Counted from the stretch's first letter, positions 1 to 8,549 are shown. The stretch: 64,000 nucleotides of DNA from Geminicoccus roseus DSM 18922 (GCF_000427665.1 NZ_KE386572.1:4216373-4280372); one strand, 5' to 3'. Made by a program: numbers and translations. Notes: generated from the sequence alone by a model not told the origin.

Positions 1-652
1 GCCTCCAGCTGAGCGACCAACGCACCAGCAAAAGCGGCATCAGCCCATACCAGCTCGAGTTGCGGCAGGTCGTCCTGAGCGGCCGTGCTCAAGAGCATCT
101 GTGCACCTATCCGATCGGGTAGGTCGGCGGCATGCGCACAGACGAGCAGGATGAGGCCAAGCGTGTCCACCAGCAGGTGGCGCTTGCGGCCCTTTGCTCG
201 TTTGGCCCCGTCATAGCCTCGCGCTGGCCCACCGATACTGGTCGTTCTGGCGGTCGGACTGTCGAGGATGGCGGCGGTCGGGTCTGCTGACCGTCCTTCA
301 GTGTCCTGAACCGTACGGCGGAGCCGCTCGTGCGCCTCGTGGAATGCGCCACTGATCCGCCAGCGCCGGAACTGCGTGGAGACGGTCCGCCCTGTCAGCT
401 GTGCTGACATCACTCCGTGGGATCGATGCTTCGCATCAATGGCGGATACTCGCGCGGCAGCAGCCGCCATGGGCAGCCAGAGCGCAAGAGGTAGAAGATC
501 GCGTCGGCGATCCGCCGCCTCGGCCACTTCGGCGGCCGTCCATGACGGCCATGCCTCTCCAGCAACGGCGCCCGGAGCACCCACTCCGGGTCCGACAGGT
601 CGGTCGGGTACAGGCGGCGGTGCTCGGTCAGGGCAGCAGCCCCAGCGATCAT
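1..652 (-). pseudogene. IS5-family transposase remnant, broken and cut by the window edge
   Basis: Read on the minus strand from the ATG at 652, the frame gives an IS5-type N-terminus with the pieces YPTDLSDPEW, GRPPKWPRRRIADAIFYLL and CPWRLLPREYPP. The frame then hits a TGA, and the family resumes in another frame as TVSTQFRRWRISGAFHEAHE, followed by the DDE-type stretch with RKRHLLVDTLGL and VWADAAFAG. About 47 extra bases (392-438) lie between the two parts and shift the frame. The 3' end runs off the window. The gene cannot make a working transposase. Family membership is known from these motifs; terminal inverted repeats were not identified. Confidence 0.8.
392..438. repeat. 47-bp double-hairpin insertion inside the IS5 transposase
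   Basis: These bases interrupt the transposase between the codons for Pro-Pro and the Thr-Val that follow in relatives. The segment is almost wholly two perfect hairpins: TGTCAGC-TGT-GCTGACA at 393-409 and GATGC-TTC-GCATC at 425-437. Its length is not a multiple of three, so it destroys the frame. The boundaries are inferred from protein-family alignment by eye. Confidence 0.5.
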
Positions 653-854
653 GGATCGCCTGGCGCTACACGCATCCCCTCCGCAGGCCGCTATCCATTT
701 CGAAAGCCGTTTCCAGTGGCTCGACGCGGACGCTTGGTACCAGCCCCCACGTAGATTGCAGCCGCCTTCGCGTTCGCCGGCGGCGACGGGAACGCGTAGC
801 ATTCCGTCCGCCCTTCGCCCACCGAAGCCGGGAGGACGCGCCGTGGCCAGCAGC

Positions 855-1631
855 ATGCCGTTCGACGAGCAGGCCGCCCGCCGGATCGAGGCAGTCTACG
901 CCAGCCCGGACGTGGCCGCCACGCGCGCGGCCGTGCTCGGCGCCCTGGAGCCGCGGCCCGGGGAGCGGATTGTCGACCTGGGCTGCGGGCCGGGCTATCT
1001 GACCCGCGACTTGGCGCTCGCCGTCGGCCCGGGCGGGCGCGTCCACGCGCTGGACTTGAGCGGGCCAATGCTGGCGCTGGCCCGGCGGCGCTGCCGGGGG
1101 CTACCCGCGGTCGGGCTGGCGGCCGGCGACATGACGGCGTTCGCCCTGCCCGACGGCTCCGTCGACGCTGCCGTGGCGGTGCAGAGCCTGGCCTACGTGC
1201 CGGACGTCGCGCGCGCGGTCGGGGAGATCGCCCGCGTGCTGCGCCCGGACGGACGGGCGGTGGTGCTCGACACGGACTTCGCCAGCGTGGTCTGGCATGG
1301 CCGCGACCAGGCCCGCGTCGACCGCATCCTGGCAGCGTATGACGCCCACGTCGCGCACCCGGGGCTGCCGCGGCGGCTGAGCCGGCTGGCGTCGGACGCG
1401 TGCCTCGCGACCGTCCGACGCGAGGTGGTGCCGATCCTGAACGCATCGTTCCGCCCTGGCACCTTCGCCCACGGCATCGCCCCGTTCATCCGCGACTTCG
1501 TCGTTGGCGCCGGCCGGGTGCCGGCCAAAGAGGCGGACGCCTGGCTGGCAGAGGGCGCCGCGCTTGACGCAGCGGGCGAATTCTTCGCGAGCCTCAACCG
1601 CTACCTCTTCGTCCTGCGCAGTCCAGGCTGA
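855..1631 (+). CDS. Class I SAM-dependent methyltransferase
   Basis: A 258-residue protein with a Rossmann methyltransferase domain. Motif I is VDLGCGPGYLTRDLA (about residues 36-50), followed by an acidic motif II HALDLSGPML and a UbiE/COQ5-like post-motif VLRPDGRAVVLDTDF. The C-terminal half is an accessory region seen in ArsM/UbiE-type enzymes; the substrate cannot be told. The start at 855 (MPFDEQ) is chosen because upstream residues are low-complexity and unlike the family. A GTG 12 bases upstream at 843 is also possible. It stands alone between the IS5 remnant and a 420-bp empty stretch. Confidence 0.8.
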   Translation: MPFDEQAARRIEAVYASPDVAATRAAVLGALEPRPGERIVDLGCGPGYLTRDLALAVGPGGRVHALDLSGPMLALARRRCRGLPAVGLAAGDMTAFALPDGSVDAAVAVQSLAYVPDVARAVGEIARVLRPDGRAVVLDTDFASVVWHGRDQARVDRILAAYDAHVAHPGLPRRLSRLASDACLATVRREVVPILNASFRPGTFAHGIAPFIRDFVVGAGRVPAKEADAWLAEGAALDAAGEFFASLNRYLFVLRSPG

Positions 1632-2052
1632 GGCGGGCTGGGTATCTTCTGTCCGCCTCTGACCACTAGAGCGGCGGTCGCCGCCCGGGAATGGAGCGGT
1701 CCCGCCAGCGCTGCAGGACCACCGAAGGGCGCATTGCCCTTGATCGGGAGCCTTGGCCAACGTCGCGCCCACGACCGCGTTCATTCCCTGGTCATTGCCG
1801 GTCGCGGGCAGGTCGCCGGCGCCATGCCCGGATGGAAGACCGCCGGCTGCCACGATCATCGCGGTCGGGGTCGTGCGCGCCAGAGGGTCGGCCGGGCATC
1901 ACCCTGCGTCCCTGTAGCCTTGGCCTTCTGCCTGGGGGGAGGTCCGTCGGCCGATGCAGGATGGGTGGCCGGGCGCCCGGTCGCCCGGGCAGACGGCGGC
2001 CGATGATCCCTGCCGCCGCCGGACTTGCCCCGCGCCTTGGCCAGGTGCCCGC
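1632..2052. other. Intergenic stretch with no supported gene
   Basis: About 420 bases separate the methyltransferase from the convergent DUF1772 gene. Open frames on both strands have Arg/Pro/Gly-rich composition typical of antisense reading in GC-rich DNA and match no family I recognise. I see no strong hairpin or tRNA-like fold. Confidence 0.5.
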
Positions 2053-2499
2053 TCAGGAAAGGGAGGCCCAGAGGAAGGCGAGGGCAGCGGCGAAGCCGAG
2101 CGCGGTCCGCCCCGCGTGCAGCGCGCCCCACCTCTCGATCATCACCCGGCTCTCCACGCCGGCCGCCGCCGGTTCCGTCGCCATGAGCCGCTTGTTGGTC
2201 GGCATGATGGCGAGAAAGGTGTACGGCCAGTTGGCGATCATCAGCAGCGCACCCAGCGCCCATCCGGGGTGGCCGGCCTGCCACCATACCGCCATTCCGA
2301 GCACGAAGCCCAGCACCGCCAGGGGCGCCTGCATGGCGGTGCCGCGCCGGTAGGCCGGTTTCCAGGCCGCCAGCAGCGGCCGGGGGTCCAGCACCAGGCG
2401 GGCGGGCTGCTCGACTAGGCTGATATAGAGCGCCGCGCCCGCGAACAGGGCGGCCGTGGCCAACGCGACTTGTCCGAGAAGCATGGCGACCTCCGTCAT
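2053..2499 (-). CDS. DUF1772-like four-helix membrane protein
   Basis: A 148-residue protein with four hydrophobic segments: LLGQVALATAALFAGAALYI, an APLAVLGFVLGMAVWW helix, a GWALGALLMIANWPYTFLAI helix and a C-terminal GFAAALAFLWASL helix. The pattern with VEQPAR after helix 1 and MPTNKRL after helix 3 is that of the anthrone-oxygenase-like DUF1772 family (function mostly unknown; some members act on polyketides). The start codon overlaps the stop of the upstream MarR gene as ATGA, so the two are translationally coupled and probably co-regulated. Confidence 0.8.
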   Translation of the reverse strand: MTEVAMLLGQVALATAALFAGAALYISLVEQPARLVLDPRPLLAAWKPAYRRGTAMQAPLAVLGFVLGMAVWWQAGHPGWALGALLMIANWPYTFLAIMPTNKRLMATEPAAAGVESRVMIERWGALHAGRTALGFAAALAFLWASLS

Positions 2500-2987
2500 T
2501 TCACCGGTCCAGGCGCATGGGCGTCCCGTGTCTCCCGGTCGTCCCCGCCGGCCGGTTCGGCCTCGAGGCGGTTTCGCAGGGTGCGGAGCAGGCCGGTGGC
2601 GGCCTCGATGCCCTCCGGCGGCAGCCCCCGGGCGAGGGATTCGGCCCAGGGCCGCTGGCGTTCGGCGGCAGCCTCGAACAGGGCCCGCCCATGCTCCGTC
2701 AGCAGGACCAGCCTGGCCCGCTGGTGGTGCGGGTTCGGCGCGAAGCAGACGATCCCTTGCGACTCCAGCTCGCCGGCGATGCGCTGCACGCCCTGGCGCG
2801 ACAGGCCCATGTTGCGGGCGATGTGGGCGACCGGCAGGGGCACCGGCGACATCGCCACCGCGCCCAGAACCTGCCAGCGCGCGCTGGTCAGCCCGAGGTC
2901 GCGGACCAGGGCGTCGCCGGCCGCCAGCAGGCGCCCGTTGAGGCGGAAGGTCTCCAGGATCAGCTCGGTGACCGCGTCGATGATCAT
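2496..2987 (-). CDS. MarR-family transcriptional regulator
   Basis: A 163-residue winged-helix repressor of the MarR family. The helix-turn-helix lies around residues 50-90 (PVAHIARNMGLSRQGVQRIAGELESQGIV), followed by the wing APNPHHQRARLVLLTEHG with the family's conserved acidic/Arg positions. Dimerisation helices flank it at both ends. It is first in a two-gene unit with the DUF1772 membrane protein, which it probably controls. MarR proteins usually bind a palindrome near their own promoter; the ligand is unknown. Confidence 0.88.
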   Translation of the reverse strand: MIIDAVTELILETFRLNGRLLAAGDALVRDLGLTSARWQVLGAVAMSPVPLPVAHIARNMGLSRQGVQRIAGELESQGIVCFAPNPHHQRARLVLLTEHGRALFEAAAERQRPWAESLARGLPPEGIEAATGLLRTLRNRLEAEPAGGDDRETRDAHAPGPVK

Positions 2988-3022
2988 GGGTACATGTCAC
3001 CATATCGACAGTATGTTGTCAA
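2988..3022 (-). promoter_or_regulatory. Candidate promoter/operator upstream of marR
   Basis: On the minus strand a perfect -35-like TTGACA lies at 3017-3022, and short inverted CATA/TATG half-sites lie between it and the marR start at 2987. No good -10 is evident at normal spacing, so the assignment is tentative. The region abuts the end of the IS481 remnant at 2997. Confidence 0.3.
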
Positions 3023-3233
3023 ACAAGTTCGCCGGAGTAGCGCCTTGCGTTGTGGGGTCTGGGGCGCATCGTTGCAGGCGCGCGAAGGTGGAGTCCCAGT
3101 GGTAGTCCTGGGTGCGAATGCGCTCCCTGGCAGGGTCGTAGGTGTCCCACACGTCCTCACCGAGCGGGATCCTGGCAATGAGCTCGCAGGCCCGGTCGAC
3201 CGGTGTCCGGCCACCAAGCGCGCCATGCGGACG

Positions 3234-3261
3234 CTGCTTCGATCCGCTCTGCGGCTCGAAT
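3234..3261. repeat. Short hairpin insertion in the IS481 remnant
   Basis: Relatives read Phe-Tyr-Asn-His-Arg-Arg-Pro-His-Gly here. This copy has 28 bases in place of about nine. They contain a stem TTCGATCCGC/GCGGCTCGAA (3238-3247 with 3251-3260, one mismatch) around a TCT loop. The net gain changes the frame. Confidence 0.45.
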
Positions 3262-3480
3262 GTAGAACGTCTGCCATTCGTCGAGCTGGTCGGAGAGGGT
3301 CGTGTCTGCCAGGTCCACGGTCGGCCAGAACTTTTCAAGGGCTGTGCGCTGGGCCCGCTCAACCTTGCCGTTCAGGTGCGGCGAGCGGGGCCGGATGGGC
3401 CGGAACTTGATGTGCCAGTCGCGTAGCTGGTCCTGGACCTGGTAGCCAAAGAACTCCTGGCCGCGGTCGGTCTGGATGCG

Positions 3481-3543
3481 CCCGCCGAGGTCTCCTGACC
3501 TCGGCTCCTGCGGAGATGGATCGGCCCGGCTGCTGCCGGCCGA
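3481..3543. repeat. Double-hairpin insertion in the IS481 remnant
   Basis: About 62 bases separate the codons for MPFAI and RIQTDRG, which are adjacent in relatives. The segment holds a perfect 9-bp stem GCCGAGGTC/GACCTCGGC (3484-3492 with 3497-3505, loop TCCT). A second stem TCGGCC/GGCCGA pairs 3521-3526 with 3538-3543. Exact borders are uncertain by a few bases. Confidence 0.5.
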
Positions 3544-3782
3544 TGGATGGCGAACGGCATCTCCTCCAGCACCCGCTCCAGGAAGCGGACGGTGTTGGCG
3601 GCGGTGCGCCGTGGATAGAGGCCGACGACCTGGAACCGTGAGCCGTCGTCGATGGCGGTGTACTGGTTGAGCTTGGGCGTGATCTTGCAAGCCAGAACAC
3701 AATTGCTGCATCGACCGGACGAACTGACTTTCCCACAAAAGCGCCGATCTGCCATCAGCTACGCCATCCAGCCGTCACCGTT

Positions 3783-4310
3783 TTACTTTCTGAAATCTAC
3801 GTCCACGATGCGCACGGCCCACACAAGTGAAGCTGGATCTTCTGTCGTATCTAGTTTCGGGATCCCTCAGCACAATCCGCTAAAGTCTTTCGAGCCAGTA
3901 ATTGAGTCATCAATACGTCTATTATTAGACGCCAAGTTGCGGCTTCTCCCTTTGTATCGAGCCTCCAGATAGAACTCAATCTGTTCGATGGTCTTTGTGC
4001 TGTTGTTTATGAATATAACGCTGATGGGATAATCTTGCTGGGTGCAGTATTCGCTTTCCATTCCCTTGAATTTGGCAGAGCCCTGGATCTGGGAGAGGTG
4101 CCGATCATAGGTAACGTACTGATAGAGCCAAATTCCGCCTCCTCCGATCATTGCCAGCAGGGCTGGAACCAGCACGAAGCCGGCGGCCCACTTAATACCG
4201 TTGGTGAACCAGTTCCGGATCAATGTTCTGTTCCCGTAGTCTACTTCTGGCCTGGAAATGCCACATCCCATGTCGATGCGTTCAGGGGAAATAGCCTCTT
4301 TACTGAGCAC
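3783..4310 (-). pseudogene. Single-pass membrane protein of unknown function, interrupted by an in-frame TGA
   Basis: The frame from the ATG at 4310 encodes 147 residues: a soluble N-terminus, one membrane helix (AAGFVLVPALLAMIGGGGIWL, about residues 42-62), then an extracytoplasmic domain with one Cys. It ends at TGA (3867-3869) after SGLC. The same frame continues without another stop for 27 codons (GIPKLDTTEDPASLVWAV...) to a TAA at 3783-3785, and the joined product looks like one domain. TGA standing where TGG would be is the simplest reading. Base composition is clearly more AT-rich than the surroundings, suggesting transfer. I do not recognise the family. Confidence 0.55.
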
Positions 4311-4877
4311 AATTGCGAAGGTTCATGGGAAATGTTGATATGACCGTAGCGCATTTCTTCTGAACCCAGGCTGGCAGCGACTTCGAGAGTAAGCCTTTAC
4401 CTTGTGATCCGCTGTCCTTTCCTTTGGTGAGGATATGCTCCGGATGTTGATGGCTTGATGAAGTTTCTTGGACGAGGATTCGTCTGTTTCTTTTCTGCAA
4501 TGGGCGCATCCAGATGAAGCTCCACTCCACTGTAAGTCTCGCCATTCTAGTTAAGGGCTTCGGACGCAGCTTGCAGGCAGAAGTCGAGCCGCCTCCTATG
4601 ACGCCTGGACCCCAGCTCAAGTATGCGGCGTCGCGTCGGTCGGGCAGGGAGGACCTGCCGCCATAGCGCATCCTCCTGCCCGGACGGAAACGCGCTTTGA
4701 CGTCCCATGCCTGCACTTCAACCCCACGATCCACCTTGCCGGCTTTCGCGACCGCTTCGTGCCCATGCGCCACCGTCATGAGCCACACCGGTTGACCGCC
4801 TGGCGTTTCCGGTGTGACCTCGACGCACCGGTGGCAGGGGGCAGGCGCGGGGCCGGCCCCAGGGCGTGGAGCACGTG
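4311..4877. other. Intergenic stretch with no supported gene
   Basis: The first half (to about 4560) shares the lower GC of the neighbouring membrane-protein gene, and the second half returns to high GC. Open frames here are low-complexity and match nothing I know. It probably contains the promoter for the binding-protein gene at 4878, but no convincing -35/-10 pair stands out. Confidence 0.45.
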
Positions 4878-5966
4878 ATGATCGATCGCAGGACCTTGGT
4901 GGGCGCCGGCTTGAGCGCACCCTTCCTCCTGGGCGGCCTGAAGGGCGCCCGCGCCCAGGACGGCGGGCCGCTCAAGATCGCCTTCATGTATGTCGGTCCG
5001 ATCGGCGACCTCGGCTGGTCCTACCAGCACGACCAGGGCCGCCTGGCCGTCGAGAAGGAGTTCGGCGACAAGGTGCAGACCTCCTACGTGGAGAGCGTGC
5101 CCGAGGGTGCGGATGCCGAGCGGGTGCTGCGCCAGATGGCCCAGGCCGGCAACAAGCTGGTCTTCGCCACCAGCTTCGGCTTCATGCAGGCGGCGCTGAA
5201 CGTCGCCAAGCAGTTCCCCGACACCGTCTTCGAGCATTGCACCGGCTTCAAGACCGCCCAGAACCTGGGCGTCTACAATGCCCGCTTCTATGAGGGCCGC
5301 TATGTCTCCGGCGTGCTCGCCGGCCGGATGAGCCAGGCCAAGACCATCGGCTATATCGGCTCCTTCCCGATCCCCGAGGTGGTGATGGGCATCAATGCCT
5401 ACACGCTGGGCGCCCAGAAGGTGATGCCCGACGTCAGCACCAAGGTGGTCTGGGTCAACAGCTGGTACGACCCGGGCAAGGAGGCGGAGGCCGCCAACGC
5501 GCTGATCGACCAGGGCTGCGACTTCATCGTGCAGCACACCGACAGCCCGGCCCCGGTCCAGGCCGCCGAGAAGCGCGGCGTGTGGTGCGTGGGCCAGGCC
5601 TCCGACATGGGCCGGTTCGGGCCGGAGCGCTGCCTGACCTCGGTGGTCGACGACTGGGCGACCTACTACATCAAGACTGCCCGCGAGGTCATGGAGGGCA
5701 GCTGGGCCTCCACCGTCTACTGGGGCGGCATGGCCGAGGGCTCGGTGGTGATGACCCCCTGGAACCAGAACGTGCCGGCCGACGTCCAGGCCGAGCTCGA
5801 CGAGCTCGTCGCTGGCATCAAGGCCAAGACCGTCCATCCGTTCCAGGGCCCGGTGAAGAACCAGGCCGGCGAGGTGGTGATCCCCGAAGGATCGGTGATC
5901 AGCGACGCCGACCTCTTGCAGATGATGTACTATGTCGAGGGCGTCGACAGCACCCTGCCGGGCTGA
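4878..5966 (+). CDS. BMP-family ABC transporter substrate-binding protein
   Basis: A 362-residue periplasmic binding protein of the basic membrane protein (BMP/PnrA) family, whose members bind nucleosides or related ligands. The N-terminus MIDRRTLVGAGLSAPFLLGG with a following ARAQ site is a Tat-like signal peptide. The mature domain starts KIAFMYVGPIGDLGWSYQHD, the classic BMP opening, and includes GIGS-like segments (TIGYIGSFPIPEVVMGINAYTLG) and DFIVQHTDSPAPVQAAE. The internal Met at 4878 is preferred over 4866 because it begins the signal peptide. No permease or ATPase gene lies beside it, so it is an orphan here. Confidence 0.88.
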   Translation: MIDRRTLVGAGLSAPFLLGGLKGARAQDGGPLKIAFMYVGPIGDLGWSYQHDQGRLAVEKEFGDKVQTSYVESVPEGADAERVLRQMAQAGNKLVFATSFGFMQAALNVAKQFPDTVFEHCTGFKTAQNLGVYNARFYEGRYVSGVLAGRMSQAKTIGYIGSFPIPEVVMGINAYTLGAQKVMPDVSTKVVWVNSWYDPGKEAEAANALIDQGCDFIVQHTDSPAPVQAAEKRGVWCVGQASDMGRFGPERCLTSVVDDWATYYIKTAREVMEGSWASTVYWGGMAEGSVVMTPWNQNVPADVQAELDELVAGIKAKTVHPFQGPVKNQAGEVVIPEGSVISDADLLQMMYYVEGVDSTLPG

Positions 5967-6559
5967 GTCTCGTACCTCCGGACGCAGGGCCGCCCCCGGC
6001 GCCGCCTGTCCGCGCCAGGCCGCGTTTCCGAACCGGTTCGTGCTCCCAGGCCAGCGGGATGGGCATGGCGGCGTGGGTCGCCATGTCGCCGGCTGGCCAA
6101 GGACCGCCGCCAGATGCCGGACGGGACCTTGCGGACCCTGCGCCCGGACGCCCGCTGACCGGACCTGCCGGCGCGGTGCGGGTCATCGCGCAGCGCTCCC
6201 CCCGAAGCGATGTCGGCACAGCGGGCAGGACAGGCGTCAGCCAGCAGCCTCTACCGCTGTCGGCAGGCCGATGGCTGGCCGTGGATGCTGGCCAGCACGC
6301 TGCGCCGTGGGTCGACAGGGCGGTGGTCCGGGCGCACCAGCCCGAAGCGCCCGGCCACAGCCCGCGGCGGGTTCTCGACGACGATCCATGTCCGCCGCCC
6401 CTTGCCGGCGGGCAGCTTGCCTGGCCGCTTCCCTGGCCGGCCGACGCGCGGTCATGCCGACGGCACTGCCTCGGCCGGTGGCTCGGGAAGCCTGCTGTCG
6501 TGCCCGTTCCCCGTCGCGCGGTGGGGGCAAGCGGGATCCTGCCGCCGCCGGCCGGCAGG
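5967..6559. other. Non-coding or decayed GC-rich stretch
   Basis: No frame on either strand gives a recognisable domain. It follows the binding-protein gene and precedes the second IS5-like remnant, and its open frames are Arg/Pro/Gly-rich. It may be decayed transposon sequence beyond recognition. Confidence 0.4.
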
Positions 6560-6937
6560 TGCCGCCTGCGGCCGGACCCGCCATGGCCGGCCGAACGCGC
6601 CCCGGTCGCCTCGCACCCTTCTTTGCCGCAGACGGTGCGCTTTCGACTGCAGCCCGGCGCCACGCGACGGCGTTCGCCCAGCCCAGGTGGTGGACCTGGT
6701 GCAGCCGCACCCACCCGGCGGCATTTCGCCAGTCCCACGGCATCCGCCAGCAGGCCATGCCGGAGCCACAGCCGGTGTTTGCCAAGGCAGGATATCCTTG
6801 CTCAAGGCCGGTACGCGGCACGAACAGGTTGCCCACCATCGCCCTGCGATCACGGATTGGCGGACGGTCGCCCTCCGCCAGGGGCCCGCGCGCGGGAGGA
6901 GCGGCTCGGCCAGCCGCCACAGTTCATCATAAACCAT
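6560..6937 (-). pseudogene. Second IS5-like transposase remnant
   Basis: On the minus strand an ATG at 6937 opens VYDELWRLAEPLLPRAGPWRR, the usual N-terminus of a different IS5 subgroup from the one at position 1. The frame then slips, and the match continues as DRPPIRDRRAMVGNLFVPRTG, then TGCGSGMACWRMPWDWRNAAGVW-like and LHQVHHLGWANA, and ends around AAVESAPS. The catalytic C-terminal part is missing. The 3' limit is approximate. It is a dead fragment. Confidence 0.65.
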
Positions 6938-7004
6938 GGGGGTCTTTCCCGTGGTCGGCTCGACGCAGCGCGCCTGCGCGCTCAACAGGTTCCGTGATGG
7001 CCTT

Positions 7005-7280
7005 GGAGGCGGCCATGGTGCGACGACAGCCAGGTCCGGCCGTAGTTCTCGTCCCGGGTCCGGATCGCCGCGCCGCCGGACGCGCCCGCTCCCGCCGTGG
7101 CGGTGGCTGCCGGGCGACAGCCAGGCTCGGCAGTTGTCTTGCGCGCACATCCGGGTACCGCCCGCCGGCCGCGTCCTGCTCCCGGCGAGGCGGTGGCCGC
7201 CAGGTGGCAGCCAGGTCCGGCAGCGCTCTTGCTCGCCCGTCCGGATGCTGCCCGGCTGCCGCCAGGCTGGCCGCGTCACG
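7005..7280. repeat. Degenerate tandem repeat, about three units of 90-91 bp
   Basis: The phrase GRCAGCCAGG recurs at 7025, 7116 and 7206, that is at 91- and 90-base steps. Around each copy, GGCGGTGGC- or GGCGGCCATGG-type lead sequence, a CGTC/CTTGC block, a TCCGGATC/G or CATCCGGGTA block and a GCTCCCG block recur in the same order. The units have diverged by substitution and small indels. No convincing gene reads through them. Confidence 0.6.
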
Positions 7281-7430
7281 TGCCCGGCGGCGTGGCGGCC
7301 TCGGGGGAGCCGTGCATGTGGTGGGCGGTCGGGCCGGCGTTCGGCCGGGAGGATGCCGCTCCGCAGGCAGAGAAGCCGGCCCGGTCGGGCGGCTGATCCA
7401 GCCGGGCGTCCCGGCATGCGCCGTCGGGCC

Positions 7431-7862
7431 TCAGGCTTCCGGGTCGCGCCGCCGGTCCTGCATCCCCTCCAGGCCACCGGCCGCCGCCTGCACGTCGGCG
7501 GGAAAGTCCTCGAACTCCTGCACCTGGCGCAGCTCGATCAGGTCGCCGTCGGCGGCCGGGCAGCGCGCCGCCCAGGCCAGCGCCTCGGCCTTGGAGGCGG
7601 TGCGGATCATCCAGTAGCCGCCGACGCAGGCCGTGCCGGCCGTCCATCCGGCGCGGCCTTCCTCGATGCTCGGCCGGCCATGGGCGAAGGAGATCCTGGC
7701 GCCCATCGAGGGCGGATGGAGCCCGTCCAGGGCCAGCAGCACGCCCGCCTCCTGCAGGGCGCGGTTATAGGCCATCATCGCTGCTACCGCCTTCGCGTCC
7801 GGCAGCGTGCCCGGGGCGGCGTCGGCGTAGTTCTTCGGAATCATCAGCATCATGAAGCGCAT
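7431..7862 (-). CDS. YCII-related (DGPF) domain protein
   Basis: A 143-residue protein of the YCII/DGPF family. It opens MRFMMLMIPKNYADA, has the mid-domain NRALQEAGVLLALDGLHPP, and then CVGGYWMIRTASKAEALAWAARCP with a C-terminal EVR-like LIELRQVQEFEDFP. Such proteins form ferredoxin-like dimers and are often found beside ECF sigma factors or VOC proteins; the biochemical role is unclear. It is co-oriented with the VOC gene upstream (60 bases apart) and probably co-transcribed. No sigma-factor gene is present. Confidence 0.85.
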   Translation of the reverse strand: MRFMMLMIPKNYADAAPGTLPDAKAVAAMMAYNRALQEAGVLLALDGLHPPSMGARISFAHGRPSIEEGRAGWTAGTACVGGYWMIRTASKAEALAWAARCPAADGDLIELRQVQEFEDFPADVQAAAGGLEGMQDRRRDPEA

Positions 7863-7922
7863 CGCGTCGCTCAGCTCCCCGGTCGCGGGCCAGCGGCCCG
7901 TCCTGTACGGTTTCGGGCCGGC

Positions 7923-8348
7923 TCAGGCCGGGGCAGGGGCCGGCACGTGGATCATCCAGCTGACCCCGAACCGGTCGGCCACGATCCCGAAGCGGCGCGC
8001 GAAGAAGGTGGAACTCATCGGCATCTGCACCTGGCCGTCCTCGGCCAGCGCCGCGAACGAGCGCTCCGCCAGCGCCTCGTCGGCCATCTCCAGGCTCAGC
8101 GACATGCCCTGGAAGCTGGTTTGCCCGGCGCAGCAGCCATCCGAGGCCATCAGCGTGTTCTCGCCGATCCGCATCGCCATGTGCATGATCTTGTCCTCGC
8201 TGCCCTCCGGGATGCTGCCCGGCTGGCCGGCCTCGGGGCTCTCCTTGAAGCGCATCATCATGGTGACCTCGGCCCCCAGGACCTGCTGGTAGAACTTGGC
8301 AGCCTCCTCGCAGCGGCCGTTGAAGAACAGATAGGGCGTGAGCTGCAT
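7923..8348 (-). CDS. VOC superfamily protein (PhnB-like)
   Basis: A 141-residue glyoxalase-fold protein of the PhnB-like 3-demethylubiquinone-type group. It begins MQLTPYLFFNGRCEEAAKFYQQVLGAEV, carries the MHMAMRIGENTLMASDG strand, and ends with FGIVADRFGVSWMI, all standard for the family. The start at 8348 is chosen because the family begins at MQLTPYL; the in-frame extension to 8405 is Pro/Arg-rich and lacks similarity. It forms a likely two-gene unit with the downstream YCII gene. Confidence 0.87.
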   Translation of the reverse strand: MQLTPYLFFNGRCEEAAKFYQQVLGAEVTMMMRFKESPEAGQPGSIPEGSEDKIMHMAMRIGENTLMASDGCCAGQTSFQGMSLSLEMADEALAERSFAALAEDGQVQMPMSSTFFARRFGIVADRFGVSWMIHVPAPAPA

Positions 8349-8549
8349 CGGCGTCGTCCTCGCTGGATCCGGGAAGGGATGGGGCGCAGGGACCCGGGCG
8401 GGCACGCCGCCGCCTGCGCAATATAAACCAACAAGTTAAGTATTCAGCACCGGACCGCGTCCGTCAATCCCATCGCTTCGATGTAGATATAGGAACATAC
8501 ACCTTGAACTGCTAGACTGCCGCCGCCTCCACCCTCCACGGGACCCGCC

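Larger units (their letters stand above)
2997..3755 (-). pseudogene. IS481-like transposase remnant (integrase core), multiply frameshifted
   Basis: Three minus-strand frames together recover one integrase-core transposase. They are LNQYTAIDDGSRFQVVGLYPRR with NTVRFLERVLEEMPF (around 3560-3690), then RIQTDRGQEFFGYQ with RPRSPHLNGKVERAQRT (around 3310-3480), and finally RPHGALGGRTPVD to the C-terminus ending at 2997. The DDE residues are visible in AIDDGS, QTDRG and the NGKVERAQRT helix. The N-terminal HTH domain is missing. Two short hairpin-bearing insertions (about 3481-3543 and 3234-3261) sit exactly at the frame changes. Confidence 0.8.

Noticed and set aside
4300-4920. 200-codon minus-strand frame between the membrane protein and the BMP gene
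   Set aside because: No recognisable domain, mixed composition across a GC change, and it overlaps the start of two better genes.
5967-7617. Long plus-strand open frames over the IS5 remnant and tandem repeat
   Set aside because: Composition is Arg/Ala/Gly/Pro-rich without motifs, and the opposite strand carries recognisable transposase fragments.
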